Shown: one piece after another, positions 29,058 to 37,830 of the stretch
How positions within the stretch are numbered: the first letter of the stretch is position 1
Layout: each line of letters opens with the position of its first letter
NCBI RefSeq assembly: GCF_019396385.1
Contig: NZ_JAHKRN010000004.1
Location: 124,001 to 188,000, forward strand
Source of the DNA: Nonomuraea harbinensis
Lineage (GTDB): Bacteria > Actinomycetota > Actinomycetes > Streptosporangiales > Streptosporangiaceae
Direction: 5' to 3'
DNA: 64,000 bases
Notes under the pieces: model-generated
Database searches by the model: none
The model's input: the letters and a program-made list of their open reading frames with translations, nothing else
What the model was told of the DNA's origin: nothing
Program-made: the position numbers and the translations under genes

Positions 29058-32000
29058 TCATCGGGCGCCTGCCAGGACCGGGGACGGCTGGGAGGGTTCG
29101 GGGTCGGTGGCGGGGTCGCGGCGGCCGGGTGCGGCCAGCAGCAGTACGGCGAGGACCATCGCGCCCTGGAGCCACAGCCACGGGGTGTGCAGGAAGTGCG
29201 CGGGCGGAGGCTGGACGGGGGTGACCGTCTCGGCCACCCGCCACAGCCCGCCCGCTTCCGACAGGCTCATCCGCTGCAGCGACGGCTGCGAGTCCAGCGT
29301 CTCGGCCAGTCCGGCCGGCACCGGCGGGGCGATGGCGACCACGGCCACGCCCTGCTGGGCGAGCGTGGCGGCGTCCGTGCCGCCGCGCCCGCCGACGAGC
29401 CCTTCCGCGGCGGTGCGGACGCGTGCGCGGGCCTCGGGGTCGGCGGGCAGTTCCGCCTCGCCGAGGAGCGGGGCCCGGCCGGGCAGCAAGGTGAACTCCG
29501 AACCGTTGACGAGCAGGATCCGCTCTCCGGGCCGCGCGTGGATCGCGGCCAGCGGCGGCGTCGGGTCGGGCACGTCCGACCGGAGCGGCCCGCGTACCCC
29601 CTGGACGACCCAGTGACCGGCGGCGAGCAGCGGCGTGCTGATCGCCACGGCGGCCACCAGCACCGCCGCCATCCGGCGCACCCCGCCTGCCGCAACCAGC
29701 GCGGCGAGGCCCGGCGCGCTCAGGCCCGCGAGCACGATCAGCGCGGCGGCGGCCAGTGCCAGCGGCACGCCGGGCCAGGCCGCCGCGCCCGACACGGTGA
29801 TCCGGGCGATCACGACCGCCACCAGCATCGCGAACAGGGCGGCCGCCCACCCGGCGGCCACCGCCCGCCGCCGCCTGCGGGCGAGCAGGGCGGCGAGCCC
29901 CGCGGCGACCAGCCCGGCGGTCACCCAGAACGGCGGCACGCCGGGCCCGCCCGGGTTGAGCGCCAGCAGGGACTCCGGCCCGAGCCGGGCGTCGCTCAGC
30001 GCCGGGCCGTGCAGCCCGGCCTCCAGCAGGAGCCGGCCCGGGTCCAGCGCCTGGTCCACCAGCCACGGCAGCAGCAGGGCGACCGGCACGGCCAGCGCGA
30101 TGCCCGCCGAGGTCAGGACGCCGGGCCGCGCCCTGCGCAGCAGCCAGGCCGCCGCCCCGCCCAGCACGGCGACCAGCACGTAGACGAGCGGCACGAACGC
30201 GGTCCCGACGGCCAGCAGCAGACCGAGCCCCCAGGCGGCGCGGCGCGACCGGCGCGGGTCCCCGAACAGCAGGTGCCCGCCGAGCACCGCGTAAGCGGGC
30301 AACAGCACATGCACCACCGCCGTCCCCAGCCGCCCGGCCGCGACCGCACCGGTCACGACAGGCAGCAACGCGTACGTGGCCGCCACCCACACCCGAACCG
30401 CCACCCCAGTACGAGTGACCGCCCCCTCACCCCACCCCACCGCGGAATCGGCGGCCATGCCGGCCGCCCCGGAAGCGGTGGCCCGGCCCGCACGCCGCCC
30501 CGCCGGAGAAGCGGCAGCCGAACCCTCAACCTGCTCTCCCGTCCCGGTATCGACGGCAGCTCCACGCCGCCCCCGCCGCCGCCTGCCCGGCTCGGCACCC
30601 GAAGGGCGGCCAGCGGCCGGAGTGACGTCAAGGGTCGAGGAGAGACCCCGGCGCGAAGACCCGCTCGCGGCCAGAGCCCGGTCGGAAGGCGAGGCGAGAT
30701 CAAAGCCCGAGGAACCCTCGGCAGCCGGGGAGCGGCCAGAGGATGAGATGAAGTCCGGACCCGAAGAACCGTCCCCAGTTGGAGAGCGACCCGAGGACGA
30801 GGCGAAATCAGGACCCGAAGAACCGTCCCCGACCGAGGAACGACCCCAGGGCGAGACGGGATGACGACCCGAGAAAGCATCCGCGATCGCCGAGCGACCC
30901 GAGGACGAGAAGGGATCACGACCCGAAGGACCGTCCGCGGCCGGAGAGCGGTCGGACGAGGAGGGGCGGCCTGTCGGGGGGTGTTTTGAGCGGCGGAGGA
31001 ATGGGGGGAGGTCGGGGAGGGTGGTCAGGCGGCGGGTGGCGAGGTACGCGGACGCCCCGGCCAGGGGCACCGCGCCGAGGAGCAGCGCCGACACCACCGG
31101 ACCCGTCTGCCCGAACGCCGGCAGGGACAGCGCCGCCAGCACCGCCACGTACGGCGGCGCCCAGCCGGCGGAGCCGCCGGTGTAGAAGGCCCAGAGGTCG
31201 GCCGCGCTCCCGGTCACCGGGACGAGCGCCCCGCCGCCGAGCCGGTCTCCGCCCAGCAGAGAGCGCGAGGCCACCAGCGTGACCAGAGTGAGCGCCAGCA
31301 CGAGCAGCACCCCCGGCCGGCCGAGGAAGCGCTTGACCGCGCCGCGGTCCTCCGGCGGGAGCTCGTCGGGGTCCTCCGGCTTGCCGGGGGCGGCGGCGTG
31401 GTGGTGCCGGCCGGCGGACTCGACCGGCCGGTCGCCGCTCAGGAAGCCGCGCACCATGTCGACCAGCCGCCGCAGCCCCGACCCTCTGGGCGTGAGCAGC
31501 AACCGGACTCGCGCGTACCCCTTCTTGCGCCCTGCCCGCCTGGCCCGCCGCGCCCGCAGCAGCCGCAGCGGGTGGATGAGGATGGACCCGAGGGCGACCA
31601 GCTCGTCCAGCGCGTTCGCGGGCTGCTTGCCCACCAGGAACAGCGACGTCCGTACGAACGAGCCGAGCACGTTCCTGACCAGCGCCCACAGCATGGTGCG
31701 GAACGGCAGGTTCGCCATGACGACGAAGATCGCGTTGCGCCGGTCCAGGCGGCGCGGGTGGTCGCCGCTGACCGTGATGCGCCGCCGTCTGCGGGCCGCC
31801 GCCTCGGCGTGCCAGGCGACGGCGTCGGTGACGGCCAGCACGCGGTGGCCCGCGTTCCGTACCCGCCAGCACAGGTCGAGGTCGTCACGGAAGAGCGGAA
31901 AGAACGGGTCGAGCCCGCCGGCCGCCTCCCACACGTCGCGGCGGATCAGCATCCCGGCGGTGGACACCGACAGCGCCTCGCGGGTGCCGTCGTGCTGCCC

Positions 32001-32465
32001 CTGGTCGAACTCGTGCGGCTCCAGGCCGGTGTCCCTGCGGCCGGTGAGCCCGACGGTCACGCCGATCTCCAGCAGCCGCCGCCGGTCCAGCCAGTCGCGC
32101 AGCTTCGGTCCCAGCACGGCGGCCTTGCGGTCCTGGCCGGCGGCGTACAGCAGCGCCTCCAGAGCCCGCCAGTCGGGCGCGCAGTCGTCGTGCAGCAGCC
32201 AGACCCACTCGTCCTCGACGGCGGGCAGGTCGCTCAGCGCCTCGGCCACGGCCTCGCCGAAGCCCGTGGACCGGGGCAGCCTGCGCACGTTGCCGGGGCC
32301 GAGCGCCTCCGTCAGCAGGTCGGCCGAGCCGTCGCGGCTGCCGTTGTCGACACCGACCACGCGGTCCGGGCGCCGGCTCTGGCCCAGCAGGCCACGCAGG
32401 GTCTCCCCGAGCCAGCGGGCCCCGTCGTGGGAGACGACGACCACGGTGACGTAGGGACGGGACAT
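29058..32465 (-). CDS. Giant family 2 glycosyltransferase with polytopic C-terminus
   Basis: The protein has 1135 residues. An N-terminal GT2 domain (about 5-235) has TVVVVSHDGARWLGETL, VDNGSRDGS, the DDC metal-binding DxD-like motif (LLHDDCAPDW) and the FPLFRDDLDLCWR acceptor motif. An Arg-rich basic region (about 285-330) is followed by about 12 membrane helices from residue 395. Between helices, residues 502-627 form an 18-residue repeat rich in Ser, Gly, Asp and Arg, encoded by a 54-bp minisatellite. GT2-plus-membrane proteins of this type are linked to arabinogalactan/galactofuran-like or other cell-wall glycans; the acceptor here is unknown. It is likely operonic with DUF5719. Confidence 0.9.
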   Translation of the reverse strand: MSRPYVTVVVVSHDGARWLGETLRGLLGQSRRPDRVVGVDNGSRDGSADLLTEALGPGNVRRLPRSTGFGEAVAEALSDLPAVEDEWVWLLHDDCAPDWRALEALLYAAGQDRKAAVLGPKLRDWLDRRRLLEIGVTVGLTGRRDTGLEPHEFDQGQHDGTREALSVSTAGMLIRRDVWEAAGGLDPFFPLFRDDLDLCWRVRNAGHRVLAVTDAVAWHAEAAARRRRRITVSGDHPRRLDRRNAIFVVMANLPFRTMLWALVRNVLGSFVRTSLFLVGKQPANALDELVALGSILIHPLRLLRARRARRAGRKKGYARVRLLLTPRGSGLRRLVDMVRGFLSGDRPVESAGRHHHAAAPGKPEDPDELPPEDRGAVKRFLGRPGVLLVLALTLVTLVASRSLLGGDRLGGGALVPVTGSAADLWAFYTGGSAGWAPPYVAVLAALSLPAFGQTGPVVSALLLGAVPLAGASAYLATRRLTTLPDLPPFLRRSKHPPTGRPSSSDRSPAADGPSGRDPFSSSGRSAIADAFSGRHPVSPWGRSSVGDGSSGPDFASSSGRSPTGDGSSGPDFISSSGRSPAAEGSSGFDLASPSDRALAASGSSRRGLSSTLDVTPAAGRPSGAEPGRRRRGRRGAAVDTGTGEQVEGSAAASPAGRRAGRATASGAAGMAADSAVGWGEGAVTRTGVAVRVWVAATYALLPVVTGAVAAGRLGTAVVHVLLPAYAVLGGHLLFGDPRRSRRAAWGLGLLLAVGTAFVPLVYVLVAVLGGAAAWLLRRARPGVLTSAGIALAVPVALLLPWLVDQALDPGRLLLEAGLHGPALSDARLGPESLLALNPGGPGVPPFWVTAGLVAAGLAALLARRRRRAVAAGWAAALFAMLVAVVIARITVSGAAAWPGVPLALAAAALIVLAGLSAPGLAALVAAGGVRRMAAVLVAAVAISTPLLAAGHWVVQGVRGPLRSDVPDPTPPLAAIHARPGERILLVNGSEFTLLPGRAPLLGEAELPADPEARARVRTAAEGLVGGRGGTDAATLAQQGVAVVAIAPPVPAGLAETLDSQPSLQRMSLSEAGGLWRVAETVTPVQPPPAHFLHTPWLWLQGAMVLAVLLLAAPGRRDPATDPEPSQPSPVLAGAR
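30585..30962. repeat. 54-bp intragenic minisatellite, seven units
   Basis: Seven in-frame 54-bp units encode 18-residue blocks of the pattern SSSGRSPxxDGSSGxDxx inside the GT2 gene. Units 1-5 are clear; units 6-7 are degenerate. Units differ by clustered substitutions, and the reading frame is kept throughout. The segment lies in a loop between predicted membrane helices. Confidence 0.85.
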
Positions 32466-32533
32466 CAGGCTCCAAGGGGCGGATGATCGGCGGCGCTTAC
32501 CCTACAGGCCGAACCGGGTCATCCACATGAAAA

Positions 32534-32565
32534 AGGGGTCACACGGGAACTCCCGTGTGACCCCT
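32534..32565 (-). terminator. Intrinsic terminator of whiB
   Basis: AGGGGTCACACGGG and CCCGTGTGACCCCT form a perfect 14-bp stem with a 4-nt loop. On the minus strand it is followed by TTTTT (32530-32534). It lies 15 bp past the whiB stop. The best-formed terminator in the window. Confidence 0.9.
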
Positions 32566-32579
32566 CCGTCCGCATATCG

Positions 32580-32840
32580 CTAAACGGCCTCGCGCTTGAT
32601 CCTTCTGCGCTCCCGCTCGGACAACCCACCCCAGATGCCGAAGCGCTCGTCGTGCTCAAGTGCGTATTCCAAGCACTCGGCACGAACCTCGCACGATCGG
32701 CACACCTTCTTGGCTTCTCTGGTGGAGCCGCCCTTTTCCGGGAAGAACGCCTCCGGATCAGTCTGCGCGCAGAGCGCGCGCTCCTGCCAGCCCAGTTCTT
32801 CAGCGTCAAGCTGATCTTGTGCGATGACCAAGTCGGTCAC
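32580..32840 (-). CDS. whiB: WhiB-family iron-sulphur transcriptional regulator (WhiB/WhmD type)
   Basis: The protein has 86 residues. Four cysteines bind a [4Fe-4S] cluster (one in ALCAQTD, then CRSC, then AEC), followed by the GIWGG turn and a basic C-terminal tail (SERERRRIKREAV) that contacts DNA. WhiB proteins partner with the principal sigma factor; the Streptomyces orthologue (SCO3034, next to the GT2 gene and upstream of fbiAB) works with WhiA in sporulation septation. GTG start with GGAGG at 32847-32851. Several palindromes lie upstream. Family assignment is firm; the whiB orthology rests on synteny. Confidence 0.93.
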   Translation of the reverse strand: MTDLVIAQDQLDAEELGWQERALCAQTDPEAFFPEKGGSTREAKKVCRSCEVRAECLEYALEHDERFGIWGGLSERERRRIKREAV

Positions 32841-32884
32841 TGCACACCTCCCTGCCGCCCGCCCGCAATGGAGCCCCCCATGGA

Positions 32885-32946
32885 ACGCCTTCCTTATTAC
32901 CCACCCACTGGAAGGCGTAACAACATGGTTGTAATTACACGCGTGT
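32885..32946 (-). promoter_or_regulatory. Cluster of palindromes upstream of whiB
   Basis: Within 110 nt of the start are an inverted repeat ACGCCTTCC/GGAAGGCGT (32885-32893 and 32910-32918, 16-bp spacer) and two overlapping 10-bp palindromes, TGTAATTACA (32930-32939) and ACACGCGTGT (32937-32946). The region is AT-rich for this genome. Such sites would suit developmental regulators, but I cannot match them to a known consensus. Confidence 0.4.
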
Positions 32947-33158
32947 GCTGTACGTGACGTCAAGCGGCATGCCGGTATCCGGGGAAAGACCTGGTCTCGC
33001 CCCGGTCCAGCTCGCGTGTGTGGTTCGCGCCCGAATTGCGCCGTTCTGATGCGGCGTGGACGGGCGTGTTCAACGCTGTCAGCGGTCGGAACCGTATCAG
33101 GGCGGGATAGAGCTCCGCCCTTCAGCCACCTCTTCTCTAGCAGTCCTTTGCGGGTCCC
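32947..33158. other. Rest of the 318-bp whiB upstream gap
   Basis: This stretch, together with 32841-32946, separates whiB from the end of the membrane protein gene at 33159. Apart from the palindromes listed above, I see no gene, clear promoter or terminator in it. Confidence 0.4.
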
Positions 33159-35330
33159 TTACCTGCGGGGCTCGTTGGGGGTGTATATCGCCGTCGGGTC
33201 GATCGGGTCGTCCCCGCGGTAGGAGTTCGGGTCGAGCCTGACCGTCGAGTCCGCCGGCTGACCGCCGCTCCAGCCCGCGGGCGCCTGGTGGGTCGGCTGG
33301 TAGGCCTGGGGCTCGTACGGGTTCGGCTGGCCGGGCTGGTGCTGGCCCTCCTGCGGCGCCTGGTGCTGGGGCTGGGGCTGGTGGGCCTGCTGCTGGGGCG
33401 GCTGCTGCGGGTGGCCGAACGGGTCGTCGTACGAATTCGGCTGGCTGGTGTAGTCCGGCACGCGCAGGTCGGGCTGGGTGCCGATGATGCCTGACTGGTA
33501 CGTCTCCGCCTGCTGGTAGGCGTCGAGCAGCTGCTGCGAGCGCGGGTCCACGGGCGGGTCGGGCTCCTGGGGGGACCCGAACTCGTGGCCGGAGTACCCC
33601 GTGAACGGCTGGCCGCCCTGCGGCGGGGACTGCTGGTCGAACGCCGGCGCCTGGTCGTAGTAGGGCTGCTGGGCCTGGTCGGCCTGGGGGTAGGGGACGC
33701 TCGGCGCGGTCTCGCCCGAGGAGTAGGGCTGGCCGAACCCGCCGGACTGGCCCGCCGGGGGCTGGCTGTCCGCCTGCGGCGTGTACGGGGCGTACGCGTT
33801 GGGCTGGCTGTCGGCGGGGGTGTACGGGTTCGGCTGGGCGTAGACGTCGGGCTGGCTCTCGGCCGGGGCGTACGGGTTGGGCGGGGGGTACGCGTTGGGC
33901 AGGCTGTCGGCGGGCACGTACGGGGCGGGCTGATACTCCTGGGGCTTGAACCCGGCGTCCGGCGAGGTCTCACCGGAGGTGTACGCGGCCTGCTGGGCCT
34001 GGGGGGCGTAGGGGTCCTGGGCGTGGGCGGGCGTGGCGTACGGGTCCTGTCCCTGGCCGGGCGGCACGTACTGCTCCTGCGACTGCGCGGGCGGCGCCGC
34101 GTACGGGTCCTGGGCCTGCGGCGCGAACTGGTCCGGGGCCTGCGCGGGCGGCGCGTACTGGTCCTGGACGGGCGGAGTCGCGTACGCGCCCTGAGAGGGC
34201 GGGGCGTACTGGTCCTGCGCGGGCGAGGCGAACTCCTGCGCGGGAGGAGTCGCATACGCACCCTGGGCGGGCGCGGCGTACTGGTCCTGGGCGGAGGGGG
34301 CGTAGGCGTCCTGGGCGGGCGCGGCGTACTGATCCTGAACAGGCGGGACGTAGGCGTCCTGAGCGGGCGCGGCGTACTGGTCCTGGACGGGCGGGGCGTA
34401 GGCGTCCTGAGCGGGCGGAGCGTACTGGTCCTGGACGGGCGCGGCGTACTGGTCCTGGGCCGGGGCCTGTTGGGGGAAGGCCGGCTCGTGGCTCTGGTCG
34501 CGGTCCGCGGGGGCGGCCGGGAGCGCGGCCCTCGGCTGCTGGGACGGGGGCTGCGGCTGGTATGCCTCCTGCCCCTGCTGCGCGAATCCGGGAACGCCCT
34601 GGGACGGAGGCTGCGGGGCGTACTCCTGCGACGGAGGCTGGGGAGCGTATTCCTGGGACGGCGGCTGGGGGGCGTACTCCTGGGGCGGCGGCTGCTGGGC
34701 GAACCCCGGCATCGGCTGGCCCTGCGAAGGCGGCTGCTGGCCGTAGCCCGGCATCGGCTGGCCCTGGGAGGGAGGCTGCTGGCCGTACCCCTGCTGCTGG
34801 CCGAAGTCGGGCTGCTGCCCGTACCCCTGCTGGCCGAAGCCCTGCGGGCCGTACCCCGGCGGGAAGCCCTGCGGGTAGCCGGTGGGCTTGCGCTCGGGCA
34901 GGACCTGGGGCAGCAGATAGACCAGCGCGATCACGGTCAGCGCGAGCTGGGGCGCGCCGCCGAGCACGAACTCCACGGTGGAGCGCGCGCCCCGGTCCGC
35001 GAACAGCCCCAGCAGCAGCGACAGCGCGCCGAACAGGGTGGCCAGCCCGAGGAACGCCGTGGCGCCGTACGCCGCGATCTTGGCCTTGGGCGAGGGCGGG
35101 CCGACCTTGGTGAGCAGCAGCACCGCGCCGAGCAGCAGCGCGGTCACCACGGGGCTGGTCAGGCCCCCGAAGTACGTGGATGCGCGCTCCGTGATCGTGA
35201 AGCTGTCGGACGAGCCGATGAAGATCCGGCCGAGCGTGACCAGGATGTCCAGACCGCCGGCGGCCAGCATGATCCAGGCGGCCGGCTCTCTCAACCGGGC
35301 GACGTCAAGCTTGTTCACAACTACCCCCAT
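33159..35330 (-). CDS. Four-helix membrane protein with ~570-residue Q/P/Y/A-rich tail
   Basis: About 723 residues. The first ~145 residues contain four hydrophobic helices (AAWIMLAAGGLDILVTLG, SPVVTALLLGAVLLLT, IAAYGATAFLGLATLFGALSLLLGLF, LALTVIALVYLLPQVL). Everything after residue ~148 is low complexity: GYGQQ-type units, QPPSQEYAP 9-residue repeats and AQDQYAxP 8-residue repeats, then NPY/QPNAY-rich sequence, ending DSTVRLDPNSYRGDDPIDPTAIYTPNEPRR. The composition (Gln, Tyr, Pro, Gly, Ala, almost no Lys) resembles prion-like or phase-separating domains. Function is unknown. A GTG 12 nt downstream is an alternative start. Confidence 0.8.
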   Translation of the reverse strand: MGVVVNKLDVARLREPAAWIMLAAGGLDILVTLGRIFIGSSDSFTITERASTYFGGLTSPVVTALLLGAVLLLTKVGPPSPKAKIAAYGATAFLGLATLFGALSLLLGLFADRGARSTVEFVLGGAPQLALTVIALVYLLPQVLPERKPTGYPQGFPPGYGPQGFGQQGYGQQPDFGQQQGYGQQPPSQGQPMPGYGQQPPSQGQPMPGFAQQPPPQEYAPQPPSQEYAPQPPSQEYAPQPPSQGVPGFAQQGQEAYQPQPPSQQPRAALPAAPADRDQSHEPAFPQQAPAQDQYAAPVQDQYAPPAQDAYAPPVQDQYAAPAQDAYVPPVQDQYAAPAQDAYAPSAQDQYAAPAQGAYATPPAQEFASPAQDQYAPPSQGAYATPPVQDQYAPPAQAPDQFAPQAQDPYAAPPAQSQEQYVPPGQGQDPYATPAHAQDPYAPQAQQAAYTSGETSPDAGFKPQEYQPAPYVPADSLPNAYPPPNPYAPAESQPDVYAQPNPYTPADSQPNAYAPYTPQADSQPPAGQSGGFGQPYSSGETAPSVPYPQADQAQQPYYDQAPAFDQQSPPQGGQPFTGYSGHEFGSPQEPDPPVDPRSQQLLDAYQQAETYQSGIIGTQPDLRVPDYTSQPNSYDDPFGHPQQPPQQQAHQPQPQHQAPQEGQHQPGQPNPYEPQAYQPTHQAPAGWSGGQPADSTVRLDPNSYRGDDPIDPTAIYTPNEPRR
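34141..34700. repeat. 24-bp and 27-bp coding minisatellites in the membrane-protein tail
   Basis: From 34141 to about 34460 at least a dozen in-frame 24-bp units encode AQDQYAAP-like octapeptides (variants AQDAYAPP, VQDQYAPP). From about 34585 to 34700, 27-bp units encode QPPSQEYAP nonapeptides. All units preserve frame. Confidence 0.85.
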
Positions 35331-35477
35331 CAGACCCTTTAGCCCGAAGGGAGTTTGCCATATCGTGGCAAAGACCGCTTCGATCACAGGTCGCGCGTTG
35401 GTCTCAATGCGCGCCCTTCCTCCCGCTTGCCCCGGCTCAGGGGAAGGGACAAAAGGGCACGATGCAAGACTGACCGC

Positions 35478-36416
35478 ATGCACATCGTGTCCCTCGCCGG
35501 CGGCATCGGCGGCGCCCGTTTCCTGCGCGGGCTGCGCGCCACCGCCCCGGACGACCAGATCACCGTGATCGGCAACACCGGTGACGACATCACCCTGTTC
35601 GGCCTGCGGGTCTGCCCCGATCTCGACACCGTCATGTACACCCTGGGCGGCGGCATCAACGAGGAACAGGGCTGGGGCCGCCTGGACGAGACCCACGTGG
35701 TCAAGGAGGAGCTGGCCGCGTACGGGGTCGAACCGCAGTGGTTCGGGCTGGGCGACCGCGACTTCGCCACCCACATCGTGCGCTCCCAGATGCTGGAGGC
35801 CGGCTTCCCGCTCTCCCAGATCACCCAGGCCCTCTGCACCCGCTGGCAGCCGGGGGTGCGGCTGCTGCCGATGACCGACGACCGGTGCGAGACGCACGTG
35901 GTCATCTCCGACGAGCGGGGCAGGCGCGCCGTCCACTTCCAGGAGTGGTGGGTCCGGCTGCGCGCCTCGGTCCCGGCGGAGTCGTTCGCGCTGGTCGGCG
36001 TCGACGCCGCCAAGCCCGCGCCGGGCGTGCTGGAGGCCATCGCCGAGGCCGACCTGGTGATCCTGCCGCCGTCCAACCCGGTGGTCAGCATCGGGACGAT
36101 CCTCCAGGTCCCGGGCATCCGCGAGGCGCTGCTGGCGAAGACCGTGGTGGGCGTCTCGCCCATCATCGGCGGCGCCCCGGTGCGCGGCATGGCCGACGCC
36201 TGCCTGACGGCGATCGGGGTGGAGACCAGCGCCCAGGCGGTGCTGGAGCTGTACGGCGCCGACCTGGTCGACGGCTGGCTGGTGGCGCCCGAGGACTCCG
36301 GGGTGGCGCTGGAAGGCGTCCGGGTGGCGGCCCGCCCCCTTCTCATGACCGACCAGGACGCGGCGGCCGCCATCGCCCGCGCCGCCCTCGACCTCGCGCA
36401 GGAGCTCTCCGGATGA
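35478..36416 (+). CDS. fbiA: 2-phospho-L-lactate (phosphoenolpyruvyl) transferase FbiA/CofD
   Basis: The protein has 312 residues, typical for CofD/FbiA. It transfers the phospholactyl or phosphoenolpyruvyl group from its activated guanosine diphosphate donor onto the deazaflavin Fo, producing F420-0 or dehydro-F420-0. Motifs seen: the start [75 protein letters not shown]. The ATG at 35478 begins at the conserved N-terminus; no strong ribosome site. It overlaps fbiB by 4 nt (ATGA). SCO3036 equivalent. Confidence 0.96.
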   Translation: MHIVSLAGGIGGARFLRGLRATAPDDQITVIGNTGDDITLFGLRVCPDLDTVMYTLGGGINEEQGWGRLDETHVVKEELAAYGVEPQWFGLGDRDFATHIVRSQMLEAGFPLSQITQALCTRWQPGVRLLPMTDDRCETHVVISDERGRRAVHFQEWWVRLRASVPAESFALVGVDAAKPAPGVLEAIAEADLVILPPSNPVVSIGTILQVPGIREALLAKTVVGVSPIIGGAPVRGMADACLTAIGVETSAQAVLELYGADLVDGWLVAPEDSGVALEGVRVAARPLLMTDQDAAAAIARAALDLAQELSG

Positions 36417-37705
36417 CCACTGACCCCACCCTCTCCGCGGCCGAGCGGCTGGAGGTGTTCGGCGTGCCCGGCCTCGGCGAGGTGCGCCCCGGAGACGACC
36501 TGGCCGTCCTGCTGGCGGACGCGGACGTGCGTGACGGCGACATCGTCGTCGTCACGTCCAAGATCGTGAGCAAGGCGGAGGGCCGCGTCCGCGAGGCCCC
36601 CGACCGGGCCAAGGCCATCGAGGACGAGACCGTCCGGGTGGTCGCCAGGCGCGGCGACACGGTGATCTCGCAGACCCGCCACGGCTTCGTCATGGCCGCC
36701 GCCGGGGTCGACGCGTCCAACACCGCCGCCGGCACCGTCCTGCTGCTCCCCGAGGACCCCGACGCCTCGGCGCGCCGGATCAGGGCCGGTCTGGGCCGCC
36801 GCGTCGGAGTGATCGTCTCCGACACGTTCGGCCGGCCGTGGCGGAACGGGCTGACCGACGTGGCCGTCGGCGTGGCCGGGATGCTCCCGCTGGCCGACTT
36901 CCGCGGCGGCGCCGACACCCACGGCAACCCGCTCAGCGCCACCGTGACGGCCCTGGCCGACGAGATCGCCGCCGCGGCCGAGCTGGTCAAGGGCAAGCTC
37001 GACGGGGTCCCCGTGGCGATCGTGCGCGGGCTGTCGCACCTGGTGACCGAGGACGACGGCCCGGGGGTCCGGCCGCTGGTGCGTCCCGCCGACGAGGACA
37101 TGTTCCGGTACGGGTCGCGCGACGTGGTCTTCGCCCGCCGGACGATCAGGGCGTTCGCCGACCGGCCGGTGGATCCGCAGGCGGTGCGGCGGGCCGTGGC
37201 GGCGGGCATCGCCGCCCCCGCGCCGCACCACACGACGCCGTGGCGGTTCGTGCTGGTGGAGTCGGCGGAGACCCGGGTGCGGCTGCTCGACGCCATGCGC
37301 GAGGCGTGGATCGCCGACCTGCGCGGCGACGGGTTCACCGAGGAGTCGATCGCCAAGCGGATCCAGCGCGGCGACGTGCTGCGCGACGCGCCCTACCTGG
37401 TGGTGCCGTGCCTGGTGATGGAGGGCTCGCACACGTACCGCGACGAGCGGCGCAACGCGGCGGAGCGGGAGATGTTCGTGGTGGCGACGGGCGCGGGGGT
37501 GCAGAACTTCCTGGTCCAGCTCGCCGTCGAAGGGCTGGGCTCGGCGTGGGTGTCGTCGACCATGTTCTGCCGCCCGGTGGTGCGTGAGGTGCTCGACCTG
37601 CCGGAGGCGTGGGACCCGATGGGGTGCGTCGCGGTGGGCCACGCCGCCGCTCCCCCGCGCGACCGGGCGCCGCGCGACGCCGCGGACTTCACGGTGACGC
37701 GTTGA
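36413..37705 (+). CDS. fbiB: Coenzyme F420:L-glutamate ligase with FMN-dependent reductase domain (FbiB)
   Basis: The protein has 430 residues. The N-terminal CofE-like ligase (about 10-245; [37 protein letters not shown]) adds gamma-linked glutamates to F420-0. The C-terminal nitroreductase-fold domain (about 245-430; [36 protein letters not shown]) reduces dehydro-F420 with FMNH2 in actinobacteria. The fused two-domain arrangement is the actinobacterial form. It is translationally coupled to fbiA. Confidence 0.96.
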   Translation: MTTDPTLSAAERLEVFGVPGLGEVRPGDDLAVLLADADVRDGDIVVVTSKIVSKAEGRVREAPDRAKAIEDETVRVVARRGDTVISQTRHGFVMAAAGVDASNTAAGTVLLLPEDPDASARRIRAGLGRRVGVIVSDTFGRPWRNGLTDVAVGVAGMLPLADFRGGADTHGNPLSATVTALADEIAAAAELVKGKLDGVPVAIVRGLSHLVTEDDGPGVRPLVRPADEDMFRYGSRDVVFARRTIRAFADRPVDPQAVRRAVAAGIAAPAPHHTTPWRFVLVESAETRVRLLDAMREAWIADLRGDGFTEESIAKRIQRGDVLRDAPYLVVPCLVMEGSHTYRDERRNAAEREMFVVATGAGVQNFLVQLAVEGLGSAWVSSTMFCRPVVREVLDLPEAWDPMGCVAVGHAAAPPRDRAPRDAADFTVTR

Positions 37706-37778
37706 TCCGGGGCGGCAGGGGTCACGTATCTCTCACTGACTGGCTTTCTCATGAATAGTCACGAATCGGTTCACTGTT

Positions 37779-37791
37779 AGGAAACTTTCCT
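37779..37791. promoter_or_regulatory. Operator-like palindrome AGGAAACTTTCCT upstream of the LPMO gene
   Basis: Two perfect 6-bp arms flank a central C, 40-52 nt upstream of the LPMO ATG, inside an AT-rich stretch. It could control secreted polysaccharide-degradation genes. I see no other copy in this window. Confidence 0.45.
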
Positions 37792-37830
37792 TTACATTGG
37801 GCGCACCCCCCAAGGTAAAGGAGCCACTCG

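Noticed and set aside
34141..34700. Possible CRISPR array
   Set aside because: Units are contiguous 24-27-bp coding repeats with no unique spacers and a conserved reading frame.
33585..35342. 585-codon Gly/Arg/Leu-rich frame on the plus strand
   Set aside because: Antisense shadow of the repetitive Q/P/Y-rich membrane protein gene; repeats keep all frames open.
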